NCBI GenBank assembly: GCA_902812415.1
Contig: CADDZJ010000004.1
Coordinates: 26,950-90,949 of the forward strand
Direction of reading: 5' to 3'
Origin: Acidobacteriota bacterium
Lineage (GTDB): Bacteria > Acidobacteriota > Terriglobia > UBA7540
Length of the DNA: 64,000 nucleotides
In this document: one piece after another, positions 7,674 through 16,469 of the stretch
Position numbering within the stretch: the stretch's first letter is position 1
Layout of the letters: every line of letters begins with the position of its first letter
Position numbers and translations under genes: made by a program
The notes under the pieces: model-generated
Told to the model about the DNA's origin: nothing
The model's input: the letters and a program-made list of their open reading frames with translations, nothing else
The model's database searches: none

Positions 7674-8204
7674 ACGGTGGATTCAATGGTTCGCGATGAC
7701 TGTTCATGTGGCTTCCGAGTCGGCGACAAGCTGCATTGTGGCTTGACTTGGATAGGCTAGATACTTAGACTATTTAGAACGAATTGAGTAAAGGTATACG
7801 CTGCGTGGGAATCTGTGCGAAAATCAAAGCAGAGGGGCAAGGGGAGGATGCGAGCAAACCTTTGAGGATGAGCTTTTGCCCGGGCTTCCACTACGCGAGG
7901 GAGAGGAAAAGGTTCCTGGCATCGCTTAATTCTTGCAAAGAAAGAATGATTTGGAATATCAGCAGGCGTACGAGAATCAAAATTTCGCCCACGAACCCTA
8001 ATCAGCCTTTAGAATCAGTAAGAAAGATTCCGAGGCGGAAGCGCTGCCTGAAGCCGGAGCTTGGAGGTACAAATCCGGAAGAAATGCTTTTTTCAGGAAC
8101 GAACCCTAAGTATCGCAGCTCTCGTATTTTAATACGTGAAATATGTAGTGGAAGTTATCGAACTCATTTGCTTCGTCGTGGAGTTTAGCGTAAGCCGCAA
8201 TACA
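7674..8204. other. stretch without a recognised gene
   Basis: This 530-base stretch between the VapC scar and the repeat ahead of argS is more AT-rich than its surroundings. A 134-codon frame at 7784-8188 has a skewed, low-complexity composition, no ribosome binding site and no family resemblance, so I do not call it. I see no RNA gene here. Confidence 0.5.
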
Positions 8205-8350
8205 GCGGTTCTTCGCTGCCGCTCAGAATGACCGAACCGTTGCAAGTGCTGAAAAACCCTCGCAAGCTGTCATTCTGAGGAGCCGAAGGCGACGAAGAAT
8301 CTCAGTATTTGATTGATCCTCTAAGGATCGGAATGCTTCGTCGAGTTGCC
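8205..8350. repeat. dispersed repeat family B (GTCATTCTGAG type), copy 1
   Basis: Contains the outward and inward forms of the core: GCTCAGAATGAC at about 8220 and GTCATTCTGAGGAGCCGAAG at 8269-8288, followed by GACGAAGAATCTCAGTATTT and a GGAATGCTTCGTCGAG tail. The same blocks recur at 16958, 46230, 52286, 53765, 54938, 56586, 59230 and 63858. It lies upstream of argS. Confidence 0.7.
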
Positions 8351-8466
8351 CTAAGCCGAAAGACGATGATGCTTCCGAACTATGATTTCCAAAACGGAGG
8401 GATGGGGCGCGCCCCGCGCGTTCTTATGGCGGCGGTTGAACATATTTTTAGAGAGAGGACTGAAAC

Positions 8467-10464
8467 TTGTTTCTTGAAATTCAACAAGCCACACGCGAGA
8501 AATTTGCAAAAGCTGTTCAGGAGATTTTTCATGTCGAGGTAAGCGAAGTCGCCCTGGGATTTCCGCCGTCTCCGGAAATGGGTGAAATCTCAATTACCTC
8601 CTGCTTTGATCTGGCCAAGCAGTTGCGCCAGCCGCCGCGCAAACTGGCCGAGCAGGTTGCGGCGCGCCTTTTGCCTATCGAAGGAGTGGAGCGCGTCAGC
8701 CTGGCCGGCGCGGGTTACATCAACCTTCATCTGGATCGCGCCGCGGTTTTTTCAAAGCTGCTTCGTACCCGCGCAACCAGCCCGAAAACGCCCGCCCCCA
8801 CCAGAACTGGCAGAAAGACTTTGGTGGAGCACACCAGCATTAATCCCAACAAGGCCGCGCATATCGGTCACCTCCGCAACGCCGTTCTGGGCGATACGCT
8901 GGCGCGCCTGCTGCGTTTTCGGGGCGACGAAGTGGAGGTGCAAAACTACATCGATAACACCGGCGTGCAGGTGGCCGACGTGGTGGTCGGCTTTGCACAT
9001 CTCGAAAAAAAATCGCTGGCGGACGTGCGCAAGCTGATTGAGGATTCCTCCGGCCCGCGCTTCGATTACTACTGCTGGGACCTTTACGCGCGCGTTTTTC
9101 AGCGCTATGAGGCGCAGCCGGAGTCGCTTTCCTTGCGGGCGGAAACCCTGAAGGCCATTGAGGAAGGGCACGGAATACTGGCGGAGATGGCGGAAGTGAT
9201 TTCGACTGCCATTGCGCGCCAGCATCTTGAAACCATGCAGCGGCTCAATATCGAATACGATCTTCTGGTGCAGGAAAGCGAGATCCTAAGGCTCAATTTC
9301 TGGCAGTCTGCCTTTGATCTGATGCGCCAGACCGGAGCGATTCAGTTTGAAGAGTCGGGCAAAAATCGTGGCTGCTGGGTGATGGCGCTGGGCGATGGCG
9401 CGCGCGCTGACGAAAAGTCTGAAGCCTCCGCTGAAAACGAAGACGTGAAAATCATCGTGCGCTCCAATGGCACGGTGACCTACGTGGGCAAGGATATTGC
9501 GTACCATCTTTGGAAGTTCGCGTTGCTGGGCCGGGATTTTCAATACCACCGTTTCTATCGATACCCCGGTGGCCGGGAAGCCTGGCGCACTACGGTTCAA
9601 GGTGAAAGCGAATCTCCCGCCTTTGGCCGAGGACGCGAGGCTTACGCCGTCATTGATACCCGCCAATCTTATCTGCAGGACGTTGTGCGACGGGCTTTTC
9701 TGGCTCTGGGCTACACGGAGCAGGCGCAGAATCTCCACCATTTTGCCTATGAAGTGGTAGGGCTTTCGCCGCGTTGCGCGGAAGAGATGGGATTGGAATT
9801 GGATGAGGAAGATCGCAGCAGAAGTTATGTGGAGGTCTCAGGAAGGAAAGGGCAGGGAATTAAGGCGGATGATCTCATTCAAACGCTCATCGAGCGCGCG
9901 CTCGAGGAAGTTCAGGCGCGGGAAATGACTTCCGACCTCGAAGAGCAGCAGTCGATTGCGCGGATGATCGCGGTGAGCGCGTTGCGTTACTTCCTGCTGA
10001 AATACACTCGCCGGACAATCATCGCCTTTGACTTCAAGGATGCCTTGGCGTTTGAAGGCGAAACCGGCCCTTATCTGCAATACACGGTCGTCCGCGCGCT
10101 GAATATTCTCCGCAAGCGCCAGGAAGCTCATCCGGATTCCAAACCCGAGCAATGGGAAACCATGCTCTCGCGGGATCAGGCTGCCGCAATGCTCGCTTCT
10201 CCGGATCTTTGGGAGTTGACGCTGCTTGCGGCTCAACTCGAAGCGGCCGTGGAGCAGACCATCGTTTCGGAAGAGCCCGCCACGCTTGCCAAATATGCCT
10301 TCCGCCTGGCCCAGGCCTTCAATAACTTCTATCATCATCATCCGGTGCTGCACGAGCCTGACCCGGTCCGGCAGGCACTCCTGCTTCTCCTTGTTCAGCT
10401 TGCCAGCAATGCACTTCATCAAGCCCTTGATCTGCTCGGAATCCAGGTTCCATCGCGGATGTAA
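8467..10464 (+). CDS. argS: arginyl-tRNA synthetase
   Basis: A 665-residue class I synthetase that charges tRNA-Arg. The HIGH motif is at residues 132-135 inside TSINPNKAAHIGHLRNAVLG, preceded by the N-terminal Arg-tRNA synthetase domain (residues 1-100). The KMSKS region is the divergent SGRKGQGIKADDL form seen in a subset of bacterial ArgRS. The C-terminal DALR anticodon-binding domain begins around FEGETGPYLQYTVVRALNIL and ends HQALDLLGIQVPSRM. The start is TTG at 8467 with GAGAGAGGAC upstream. It stands alone behind repeat B. Confidence 0.95.
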   Translation: MFLEIQQATREKFAKAVQEIFHVEVSEVALGFPPSPEMGEISITSCFDLAKQLRQPPRKLAEQVAARLLPIEGVERVSLAGAGYINLHLDRAAVFSKLLRTRATSPKTPAPTRTGRKTLVEHTSINPNKAAHIGHLRNAVLGDTLARLLRFRGDEVEVQNYIDNTGVQVADVVVGFAHLEKKSLADVRKLIEDSSGPRFDYYCWDLYARVFQRYEAQPESLSLRAETLKAIEEGHGILAEMAEVISTAIARQHLETMQRLNIEYDLLVQESEILRLNFWQSAFDLMRQTGAIQFEESGKNRGCWVMALGDGARADEKSEASAENEDVKIIVRSNGTVTYVGKDIAYHLWKFALLGRDFQYHRFYRYPGGREAWRTTVQGESESPAFGRGREAYAVIDTRQSYLQDVVRRAFLALGYTEQAQNLHHFAYEVVGLSPRCAEEMGLELDEEDRSRSYVEVSGRKGQGIKADDLIQTLIERALEEVQAREMTSDLEEQQSIARMIAVSALRYFLLKYTRRTIIAFDFKDALAFEGETGPYLQYTVVRALNILRKRQEAHPDSKPEQWETMLSRDQAAAMLASPDLWELTLLAAQLEAAVEQTIVSEEPATLAKYAFRLAQAFNNFYHHHPVLHEPDPVRQALLLLLVQLASNALHQALDLLGIQVPSRM

Positions 10465-10509
10465 GAACCCTCTTAAAGTGGGCAACTGGGAATTGGGCAG
10501 CCCTCTCTG

Positions 10510-10785
10510 AAAGGGCGATGCGGTGGCAAGCGCATTTTCGCAACAGTCGATGGCGGCGGGTCCGCAACACGGCGATCCAGCAGCGTTGCAGGGCTCGCAG
10601 CCACAGTTCCCGAATTGGGGGCCGGGGGGCGCCACGCTTCCAGCAATGGGTCCCGGTCGGCGACCGACAACTTGCGAGCCAGACGCTGGGCATCCAGCCG
10701 GTCCGACTTCTGCTTCTGCAAGCGTGGCTTGACATTGTTTGCCTGGATGTCCATAGTCGAGTGATCCGTGTGCCACATAGCCGAG
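10510..10785 (-). pseudogene. degenerate transposase fragment, IS110-like
   Basis: On the minus strand one frame reads STMDIQANNVKPRLQKQKSD then RLDAQRLARKL, matching the K-[ST]-D-x-x-D-A block of the DEDD domain of IS110-family transposases. A neighbouring frame continues with a Arg-rich stretch (IRELWLRALQRCW) resembling the segment that follows in that family, so the fragment is also frameshifted. Both ends are lost. It directly abuts the ribosome binding site of the phosphoesterase on the other strand. The family assignment is moderate. Confidence 0.45.
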
Positions 10786-10795
10786 AGGAGGCCGC

Positions 10796-11884
10796 ATGGC
10801 AGCGAAGAAACGTTCCGGTTTGCAAAAGAAAGCCCGTCCCACTTCTTCCAAGCGGAAGCCGGTGAAGCCTCAGAGGCCCAAGCCAGCGCCGTCGCCAAAG
10901 CCTAAGCCAGGTTCGCCGCCAGTTGCGGCCACAGGACCCGGTTCAATCGCCAAGGGCTCGGTGGCCCACGTGGTGATCATCCTCAAGGAGAACCATACTT
11001 TCGATTGCTACTTCGGCACTTTCCCCGGCGCCAACGGAGACGCCACTCTGGCCCACGCGAGCGACCCGCCGACTGGCACATTCCGCAATAATCATGCGGC
11101 GTGGCTCTCCCGCGCCTCGACAGCCGTGCGCGAGCAATACGATCAGGCTGATATTCCGCAATACTGGGCCTATGCGCAGCAGTTCACGCTGTGTGACAAC
11201 TTCTATAGCGATGTTGCCAGCGATTCCACTCCCAACCATCTGATGCTGATCGCGGCCGATTCGCCGGTGATCAACAATCCCGGTTCCGGCTCGACGCCTG
11301 CTTATGACATTCCTTCGCTGCCCGCCAATCTGGAGGCCGCCGGACTCACCTGGCGAAACTATGGAGGCTACGCCTTTTCTTATATCGCGGCTCTTAAGAA
11401 TAGCCCGAACAACGTTACCTCGCAGCAGTTTGCCACGGATGCGGCGGCTGGGAATCTGCCCGCTGTCTCCTGGGTCTATGCGCCGCACCTGCAAAGCGAG
11501 CATCCTGATGACAACGTGGCGTACGGCATGCAATGGACGATGGACCAGGTCAACGCCGTCGTCCAGGGCGGCTTGTGGCCAAAGACCGCGATTTTTATCT
11601 CGTGGGACGATTGGGGAGGCTGGGCCGATCACGTGAATCCGCCCAACGTCGAACAGTGGACCGATGGAACCCAGTTCCGCTACGGTTCGCGCGTGCCTTG
11701 CCTGGTGCTTGGCCCGTTTGCGAAAGCCGGATACATCTCAAAGACGCTGCACTCTTTTGTCAGTATTGTGAAGTTCTGCGAAAACAATTTTGGTCTGGTC
11801 CCGATCAATCAGCGCGATGGCTCGGCTGATGATATGGCAGACTGCTTTGATTTTACGCAGCCACCCCTCGGTCCGCCAAAGTAA
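10796..11884 (+). CDS. phosphoesterase family protein (PF04185-like) with basic N-terminal tail
   Basis: Residues about 58-355 form an alkaline-phosphatase-fold phosphoesterase like phospholipase C/acid phosphatase AcpA. The metal and nucleophile site is in HVVIILKENHTFDCYFGTFP (catalytic Thr after ENH), with the later blocks TPNHLMLIAA, EHPDDNVAYGMQWT and WDDWGGWADHV supplying further metal ligands. These enzymes cleave phosphate mono- or diesters and are usually secreted. Here the start is firm (GAGAGGAGG, then ATG 10796), yet the first 55 residues are a Lys/Arg/Pro/Ala-rich tail (KKRSGLQKKARPTSSKRKP...) with no signal peptide. The substrate and location are therefore unclear. An IS110-like scar lies immediately upstream. 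Confidence 0.85.
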   Translation: MAAKKRSGLQKKARPTSSKRKPVKPQRPKPAPSPKPKPGSPPVAATGPGSIAKGSVAHVVIILKENHTFDCYFGTFPGANGDATLAHASDPPTGTFRNNHAAWLSRASTAVREQYDQADIPQYWAYAQQFTLCDNFYSDVASDSTPNHLMLIAADSPVINNPGSGSTPAYDIPSLPANLEAAGLTWRNYGGYAFSYIAALKNSPNNVTSQQFATDAAAGNLPAVSWVYAPHLQSEHPDDNVAYGMQWTMDQVNAVVQGGLWPKTAIFISWDDWGGWADHVNPPNVEQWTDGTQFRYGSRVPCLVLGPFAKAGYISKTLHSFVSIVKFCENNFGLVPINQRDGSADDMADCFDFTQPPLGPPK

Positions 11885-11927
11885 GACGCCAAGCCGGCAA
11901 TGCAAATCCCGTCTTCGGTCTTCCAAA

Positions 11928-13070
11928 TCAACGCTTCACTTCTCCGATGGGATAGCCCTGCCAAACGTATTCAAGAGCTTCAGGCAGGGTTTGTTGTTTT
12001 ATGCGGCGGTCAACGTGGCCGGCGTTACGAGCAAAGACGAATTGGTAATGATAGCCCTTGGCCGCGAGCGCCTTGGCCATGTCTTCATTGGCGATGACCC
12101 AATCGTGCATCCCGTCGCGCATGACGTTGGGATTGAGAAGGTCCCTGTCGCCCACTTCCAGCCAGATTCGCAGAGGCTTGCGGGGACTTTCCGGGATCAG
12201 GTGTTCATGGAATTCCCATGCGCCGTGCGGAGTCTGCGGGTTATACGGCCACTGCTGATTGACGAAAGTCCCCGAGTAGCTCAGAACCCGATGGTATAGC
12301 TCCGGGTGGTACCAAGCCATGATCAGTGCGCAAGCGCCGCCGGAACTGCCGCCCATCGCCGCCCGGCCATTCGGGTCCCGTGTGAGTCTTACGTGGTATT
12401 TCGCCTCAACAAGCGGCAGCACTTCTTTCTCCACAAACTCCGCATACCGGCCGGACAGGGTGTCATATTCGAGACCCCGCTCGCTGCCCTGGGCGTCGCC
12501 TCCGCCATTGCCGATGGAAATAGCGATCATTACAGGAACCCGGCGCTCGGCGATCAGGTTATCCAGGGCCGTAAACAACCCCAAATCCGGTCCGTCCGCG
12601 CCGACAATGAAGGGTGCGACCGTGCCCGGGAGATATTGGTTGGGGACATAGACCGCCACTCGGCGGGTGTAGGGAGCGGGGTGGCTGGTGGTCACGATCA
12701 GTTTGGCGGGATTGGCGGGATCGGGAGTTCCAAACGTATGGGCATCCCGCGCGATGCCGGGGTAAAATTTGCTATCCGCCGACTTCATGGTGAATTCATA
12801 TACCGTTCCGTGCGGCACGCCTTGGTGCGCCATCATCTCTGGCGCGGGGTTGTGAGTGGGCCCGATGATGAAGTTTCCGTCTGCGTTGGCCGGGGGCACG
12901 CTGCCGTCGGGTAACTCCCTGGCCGAAACAAAGCCAGGGGTGTGGGGATCGCGGATAGGAGGGGTGGGCCGCCTCGCTGGCGGCGCCTGCGCTGATGTCA
13001 GGCCTGAGCCAGCCAGCAGACCAATCAAGAGCGCGATGCGCAGTAGACGGAACACTGGAATTCCTTTCAA
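11928..13070 (-). CDS. secreted alpha/beta-hydrolase, esterase (Fes/IroE-like)
   Basis: A 380-residue protein with signal peptide (residues 1-28, hydrophobic LLRIALLIGLLAGSGLTSAQA). The catalytic core matches the esterase D / enterochelin esterase family. RVAVYVPNQYLPG is the first strand, the nucleophile elbow is MGGSSGGACALIMAW, the acid lies near GDRDLLNPN and the histidine in FARNAGHVDRRIKQQ. Members hydrolyse siderophore esters, feruloyl esters or glycan acetates; the true substrate is not visible. It is convergent with the phosphoesterase gene, with a 43-base gap. Confidence 0.8.
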   Translation of the reverse strand: MKGIPVFRLLRIALLIGLLAGSGLTSAQAPPARRPTPPIRDPHTPGFVSARELPDGSVPPANADGNFIIGPTHNPAPEMMAHQGVPHGTVYEFTMKSADSKFYPGIARDAHTFGTPDPANPAKLIVTTSHPAPYTRRVAVYVPNQYLPGTVAPFIVGADGPDLGLFTALDNLIAERRVPVMIAISIGNGGGDAQGSERGLEYDTLSGRYAEFVEKEVLPLVEAKYHVRLTRDPNGRAAMGGSSGGACALIMAWYHPELYHRVLSYSGTFVNQQWPYNPQTPHGAWEFHEHLIPESPRKPLRIWLEVGDRDLLNPNVMRDGMHDWVIANEDMAKALAAKGYHYQFVFARNAGHVDRRIKQQTLPEALEYVWQGYPIGEVKR

Positions 13071-13508
13071 TCTCCCTGATGTTTGATTCCCGCTTCAGGG
13101 AGAGACACTCACGTTGACATCAAACGCGTACATTCAGCCCCGAGGCCAGGGAGGGAAATATATCATTGAGACTGAGGCCAGAAAAGGCCTGCGTCGTTGG
13201 ACCCGGCGGCTGGAGTATTGGCTGGCCTCAGGCGCAATGGAAGATGGGTCGGAGGCTCCTGACACAGCACAGCAGAGCCGCAACCAAAGCCAAAGTTCAA
13301 ATTCCAAATTTCAGAAGCAGCGCTCACCCAAACAAGGGACAAATCGCATGACAAAAATCTCTGCGGATCAAGAGGAATTTCAAGGCTAGTAATGCATATT
13401 AGAGGGAGAGAATGGATTGCTCCGGCTTTGTCACCATGCGGCGGGGCCGACAAAGCGTACCGTCATTTCCGTATGGAATTGACGTAAGATATTTCCCTAG
13501 GCGTTCAG
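13071..13508. other. intergenic stretch carrying one repeat of family C
   Basis: No convincing gene is seen. Bases 13285-13388 are repeat C copy 1, described separately. The rest, including an ORF at 13114-13389 that runs through the repeat, lacks a ribosome binding site and family resemblance. Confidence 0.5.
13285..13388 (+). repeat. repeat family C, copy 1
   Basis: Shares TTCAAATTCCA, AGCAGCGCTCAC and CAAGAGGAATT, in order and with similar spacing, with 14672-14773. Overall similarity is roughly three quarters by eye over about 100 bases. No inverted ends are obvious. Confidence 0.65.
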
Positions 13509-14498
13509 ATGACTCGTGGCAGGAAAGTGGGAATATGGGCTGGCATCATTGCAGCAACCGCTAGCGGTTTAGCCGCAGGGCTGCTGGTTCGCCACCGCAG
13601 GCCGATAAAGCCCCTGATCCTGGAGGGAGCGGTAGTGCGCCGAGCCTCTCAGGCAGACAAGGAACAACCTCTCTCCGATGTGGAGGTGACGGCCACAGAC
13701 GGCTTGGTGGTTGCATCCGGCAGGTCGGATTCCTCTGGATTCTTCAAGCTCGCTTTGCCAATTAGGATGCGACCTGATGCGCCTGTGACGCTCAATTTTC
13801 GGCGCCCGGGATACCTGCCGCTGGAACTCCCAGTAACCGGCGGAGCCAGGCTCTATGTGGCAAAGATGACCCCCACGGCACAGCAGCACGCGGCCAGCCT
13901 CCGAGATCTGCAAGTGACCGTCTCGAATATCTCAGTGAGATATACCGTGAAGACGACAACGGCGGTGAACGTGGGCAGCGCCGTCAAAACGTTCCAGGTG
14001 GTGAATGCCGGCAGCGCGCCTTGCCAGTACGAGGAGCCCTGCTCGCCCGACGGTAGGTGGAAAGCAGTAACAAGCTCCATATCGCTGGACGCTGGAGAAG
14101 GAAACGTATTTCGCAACGCACGGGTTTCCTGCATTGCGGGCCCCTGCCCATTTACGAAAATCACGCCGCAGCGCCTTCCCAGCGACGTGCGCACCCTTAA
14201 AGTTACGGCATACGACTGGTCCGATACGGCGACGTTCCTGGTCGAAGCCGAGATCTTTCATCCCATGGAGAGCGATGAGGTGCGCAAATCGTATCCTGTG
14301 ATTTTCGGACGGGTTCTGGATTTTACGTTGCCTGCATCCGCCGAAGGAGTGTGCATTGAAGCGGACGTTGGCGGCGCTGCCATTGTCTTTCCGCTTGGAC
14401 CGGATCCCATCTTGCCCTGGGCTGAGTGTCACGACAGGGTCATCCAGAATGAAACGCAGGTCTACCGGTGTGAGCTTGCTCCGGGTTATCGCTTTTGA
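13509..14498 (+). CDS. membrane-anchored or exported protein with carboxypeptidase-regulatory-like domain
   Basis: A 329-residue protein. The N-terminus MTRGRKVGIWAGIIAATASGLAAGLLV is an uncleaved anchor or signal segment. Residues about 37-120 resemble the carboxypeptidase regulatory-like fold common in Acidobacteria (LEGAVVRRASQADKEQPLSD, then VEVTATDGLVVASGRSDSSG and FRRPGYLPLELPV). The remaining beta-rich part has six or so cysteines, including CQYEEPC and CIAGPC, suggesting disulfides in the periplasm. Role unknown; probable envelope structural or binding protein. Confidence 0.65.
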   Translation: MTRGRKVGIWAGIIAATASGLAAGLLVRHRRPIKPLILEGAVVRRASQADKEQPLSDVEVTATDGLVVASGRSDSSGFFKLALPIRMRPDAPVTLNFRRPGYLPLELPVTGGARLYVAKMTPTAQQHAASLRDLQVTVSNISVRYTVKTTTAVNVGSAVKTFQVVNAGSAPCQYEEPCSPDGRWKAVTSSISLDAGEGNVFRNARVSCIAGPCPFTKITPQRLPSDVRTLKVTAYDWSDTATFLVEAEIFHPMESDEVRKSYPVIFGRVLDFTLPASAEGVCIEADVGGAAIVFPLGPDPILPWAECHDRVIQNETQVYRCELAPGYRF

Positions 14499-14549
14499 CC
14501 GGAGGGCGCAGCGAAGCCGGAGAGCGCAGAGCGTGGCAAAGCCGCTGGC

Positions 14550-14668
14550 CATGTGTCACTAACGTTTCTGGACAATATGGGTCGTGGCCAAGATGACCAT
14601 ACTACAATCGTGGCAGGGGCGTCCGGCCCGCGAGTTCAGTCCAGGTATTTGTATGACACACGACTAGC
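14550..14668 (+). repeat. repeat family D (small terminal-inverted-repeat element), copy 1
   Basis: A relative, in the opposite orientation, of the 126-base element at 53997-54122. It keeps the inner end ATGTGTCACTAACGTTTCT, the central GGGGCGTCCGGCCCGCG palindrome and the outer end TGTATGACACACGACTAGC. The left tip here has lost its CTAGT bases. Confidence 0.65.
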
Positions 14669-14671
14669 CAG

Positions 14672-14773
14672 GACGAATTTCAAATTCCAGATTCCAGAGA
14701 GCAGCGCTCACGAAGACAAGATACAACTCGGATAACCGAAATCTTTGCGGGGCAAGAGGAATTCGACAGCCAG
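14672..14773 (+). repeat. repeat family C, copy 2
   Basis: Second copy of 13285-13388. The longest frame of the following gene opens inside this repeat (TTG 14745), which is one reason to prefer a downstream start for that gene. Confidence 0.65.
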
Positions 14774-14816
14774 GAGTACAGGGGAAGGTATTCTTCCCAA
14801 TTCGAAAACGGCCAAG

Positions 14817-16226
14817 TTGAGACATAGACGCCAACCCGAGGATAGCCACCCGTTCGATTCGCGCCGCGCGCTGCTGCGGCAGCTCCTGGGCGCGGGCATA
14901 AGCCTGCCGCTCACCGGGCTTGGGATGACGCTGCCTCAAGCGCTCATTAAATCCCAATCCCGGCCTGCGACTCCTCCCGCCAAGACGCCTCTTTCAAAAG
15001 ATGACGACAACTTTCTGGAAGACCTGGAGCGAGCTAACTTTGCTTTCTTCTGGGAACAGGCCAGTCCCCAGACAGGTCTGGTGAAAGACCGCTGCAACGT
15101 GCGCGGCCCGGACCACACGGTGGTCGCAAGCATCGCCGCCACCGGGTTTGGCCTGACGGCTCTGTGCATCGGCCATAAACGCGGCTATATTTCCTACACG
15201 CAGGCTCGCGGGCGAGTGCTCACGACGCTGCGCTTTCTGTGGAAAAAGCTGGCCCATCACCGGGGCTTTTTCTTTCACTTCGCCAACGTGAATACCGGCG
15301 AACGGCTATGGGATTCGGAGGTCTCGTCCATTGACACGGCAATCCTGCTATGTGGGGTTTTGACATGCCGGGAGTATTTTCACGATTATGAAATCCGCCG
15401 GCTGGCGGTCGACATCTTTAACCGTGTTGATTGGTCATGGCTGGCGGAAGACACGCCCCTGTTGTCGCAGGGATGGATGCCGGAGATTGGCTTTTTGCCC
15501 TACCGTTGGGATGATTACAGCGAACTCATGATGATGTACCTGCTGGGAATGGGAGCTTATCACCGCCCCCTGCCCGCGCGAACCTGGACCTCCTGGAAGC
15601 GGGTTACGTTCGAATATCACGGCCTGCGTTATATCGGTTCATTCGCGCCCTTGTTCGTGCATCAATACTCGCAGGCGTGGTTCGACTTCCGAAGGAAACG
15701 CGACTCCTATGCGGACTATTTTCAGAACTCGATCATCGCTACTGAAGCCCATCGCCTCTTCTGCCTGGAGCTGGCGCAACAGTTCCCTGACTACAGCAAT
15801 GATCTATGGGGCATTACGGCTTCGGATTCGCAATCGAACGGCTACGTAGTCTGGGGAGGCCCTCCCGAAATGGGGCCGATTGATGGGACCGTCGTGCCGA
15901 GCGCGGCAGGAGGATCGTTGGCTTTTACGCCAGAAGCTGCCCTCCGCGTCCTGCGCAACATCAAGACACGCTACGGAACGGGCGCCTGGAGCAAATATGG
16001 ATTCATCGACGCCTTCAACCCCCTCAAGAACTGGTACGATCACGACGTCATCGGAATCGACACGGGAATCACCATGCTGATGGCTGAGAATTTGCGCACC
16101 GGGTTTGTCTGGAATACGTTCATGAAGAACCCGGAAGCGAAGCGCGGCATGGATCGCGCTGGTTTCGAGCCTTATCAGCCATCCGCTGCGCCCGAGACGC
16201 AACAACATATCGCTTTGAGTGATTAA
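14817..16226 (+). CDS. glucoamylase-fold protein (PF10091-type glycoside hydrolase), Tat-type leader
   Basis: An (alpha/alpha)6-type glycoside hydrolase. Its blocks include LERANFAFFWEQASPQTGLV, SIAATGFGLTALCIGHKRGY, GRVLTTLRFLWKK, the HRGFFFHFANVNTGER segment, SQGWMPEIGFLPYRWDDYSE, and the late GYVVWGGPPEMGPIDGTVVP and AAGGSLAFTPEAALRVLRNI. Relatives include GH144-type beta-1,2-glucanases and enzymes on cyclic glucans, so beta-1,2-glucan breakdown is possible. SRRALLRQLLGAGISLPLTG near the N-terminus is a twin-arginine-style leader. The start is uncertain: the frame is open from TTG 14745 inside a repeat, and I take TTG 14817. Confidence 0.8.
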   Translation: MRHRRQPEDSHPFDSRRALLRQLLGAGISLPLTGLGMTLPQALIKSQSRPATPPAKTPLSKDDDNFLEDLERANFAFFWEQASPQTGLVKDRCNVRGPDHTVVASIAATGFGLTALCIGHKRGYISYTQARGRVLTTLRFLWKKLAHHRGFFFHFANVNTGERLWDSEVSSIDTAILLCGVLTCREYFHDYEIRRLAVDIFNRVDWSWLAEDTPLLSQGWMPEIGFLPYRWDDYSELMMMYLLGMGAYHRPLPARTWTSWKRVTFEYHGLRYIGSFAPLFVHQYSQAWFDFRRKRDSYADYFQNSIIATEAHRLFCLELAQQFPDYSNDLWGITASDSQSNGYVVWGGPPEMGPIDGTVVPSAAGGSLAFTPEAALRVLRNIKTRYGTGAWSKYGFIDAFNPLKNWYDHDVIGIDTGITMLMAENLRTGFVWNTFMKNPEAKRGMDRAGFEPYQPSAAPETQQHIALSD

Positions 16227-16348
16227 CGTTGTCCTGAAACAGATATTTGCAGGCGATAAACGATGAGCGCAATTTCAGGTAGCCTGGCATCTGCGTATCC
16301 CTTGGATGGGTGTACCCCTCAAATTCCATTAGCGACGGCTCAATGGGC

Positions 16349-16375
16349 TTGACAGAACCATCGGTCTAGTATAAA
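16349..16375 (+). promoter_or_regulatory. promoter candidate ahead of the histone-like gene
   Basis: TTGACA at 16349-16354 and TATAAA at 16370-16375 with a 15-base spacer, shorter than ideal. It lies 95 bases upstream of ATG 16470. Confidence 0.4.
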
Positions 16376-16469
16376 TCTGCCCTCGGAGACATTTGTCGCG
16401 CATTTGTCTCAACATCAATAACAGAATCCATGAAGTTCAGCACTCGAATCCAACGCGTGGGAGGCATTC

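Noticed and set aside
7784..8188. A 134-codon open frame in the gap before argS
   Set aside because: No ribosome binding site, unusual composition and no similarity to any family I know.
9838..10851. A 337-codon open frame antisense to the end of argS
   Set aside because: Overlaps the ArgS C-terminal domain; the composition is that of a reverse-strand shadow. Only the 10510-10785 part resembles a transposase, and in more than one frame.
10943..11632. A 229-codon open frame antisense to the phosphoesterase
   Set aside because: Antisense shadow; the sense frame has all the family motifs and a strong ribosome binding site.
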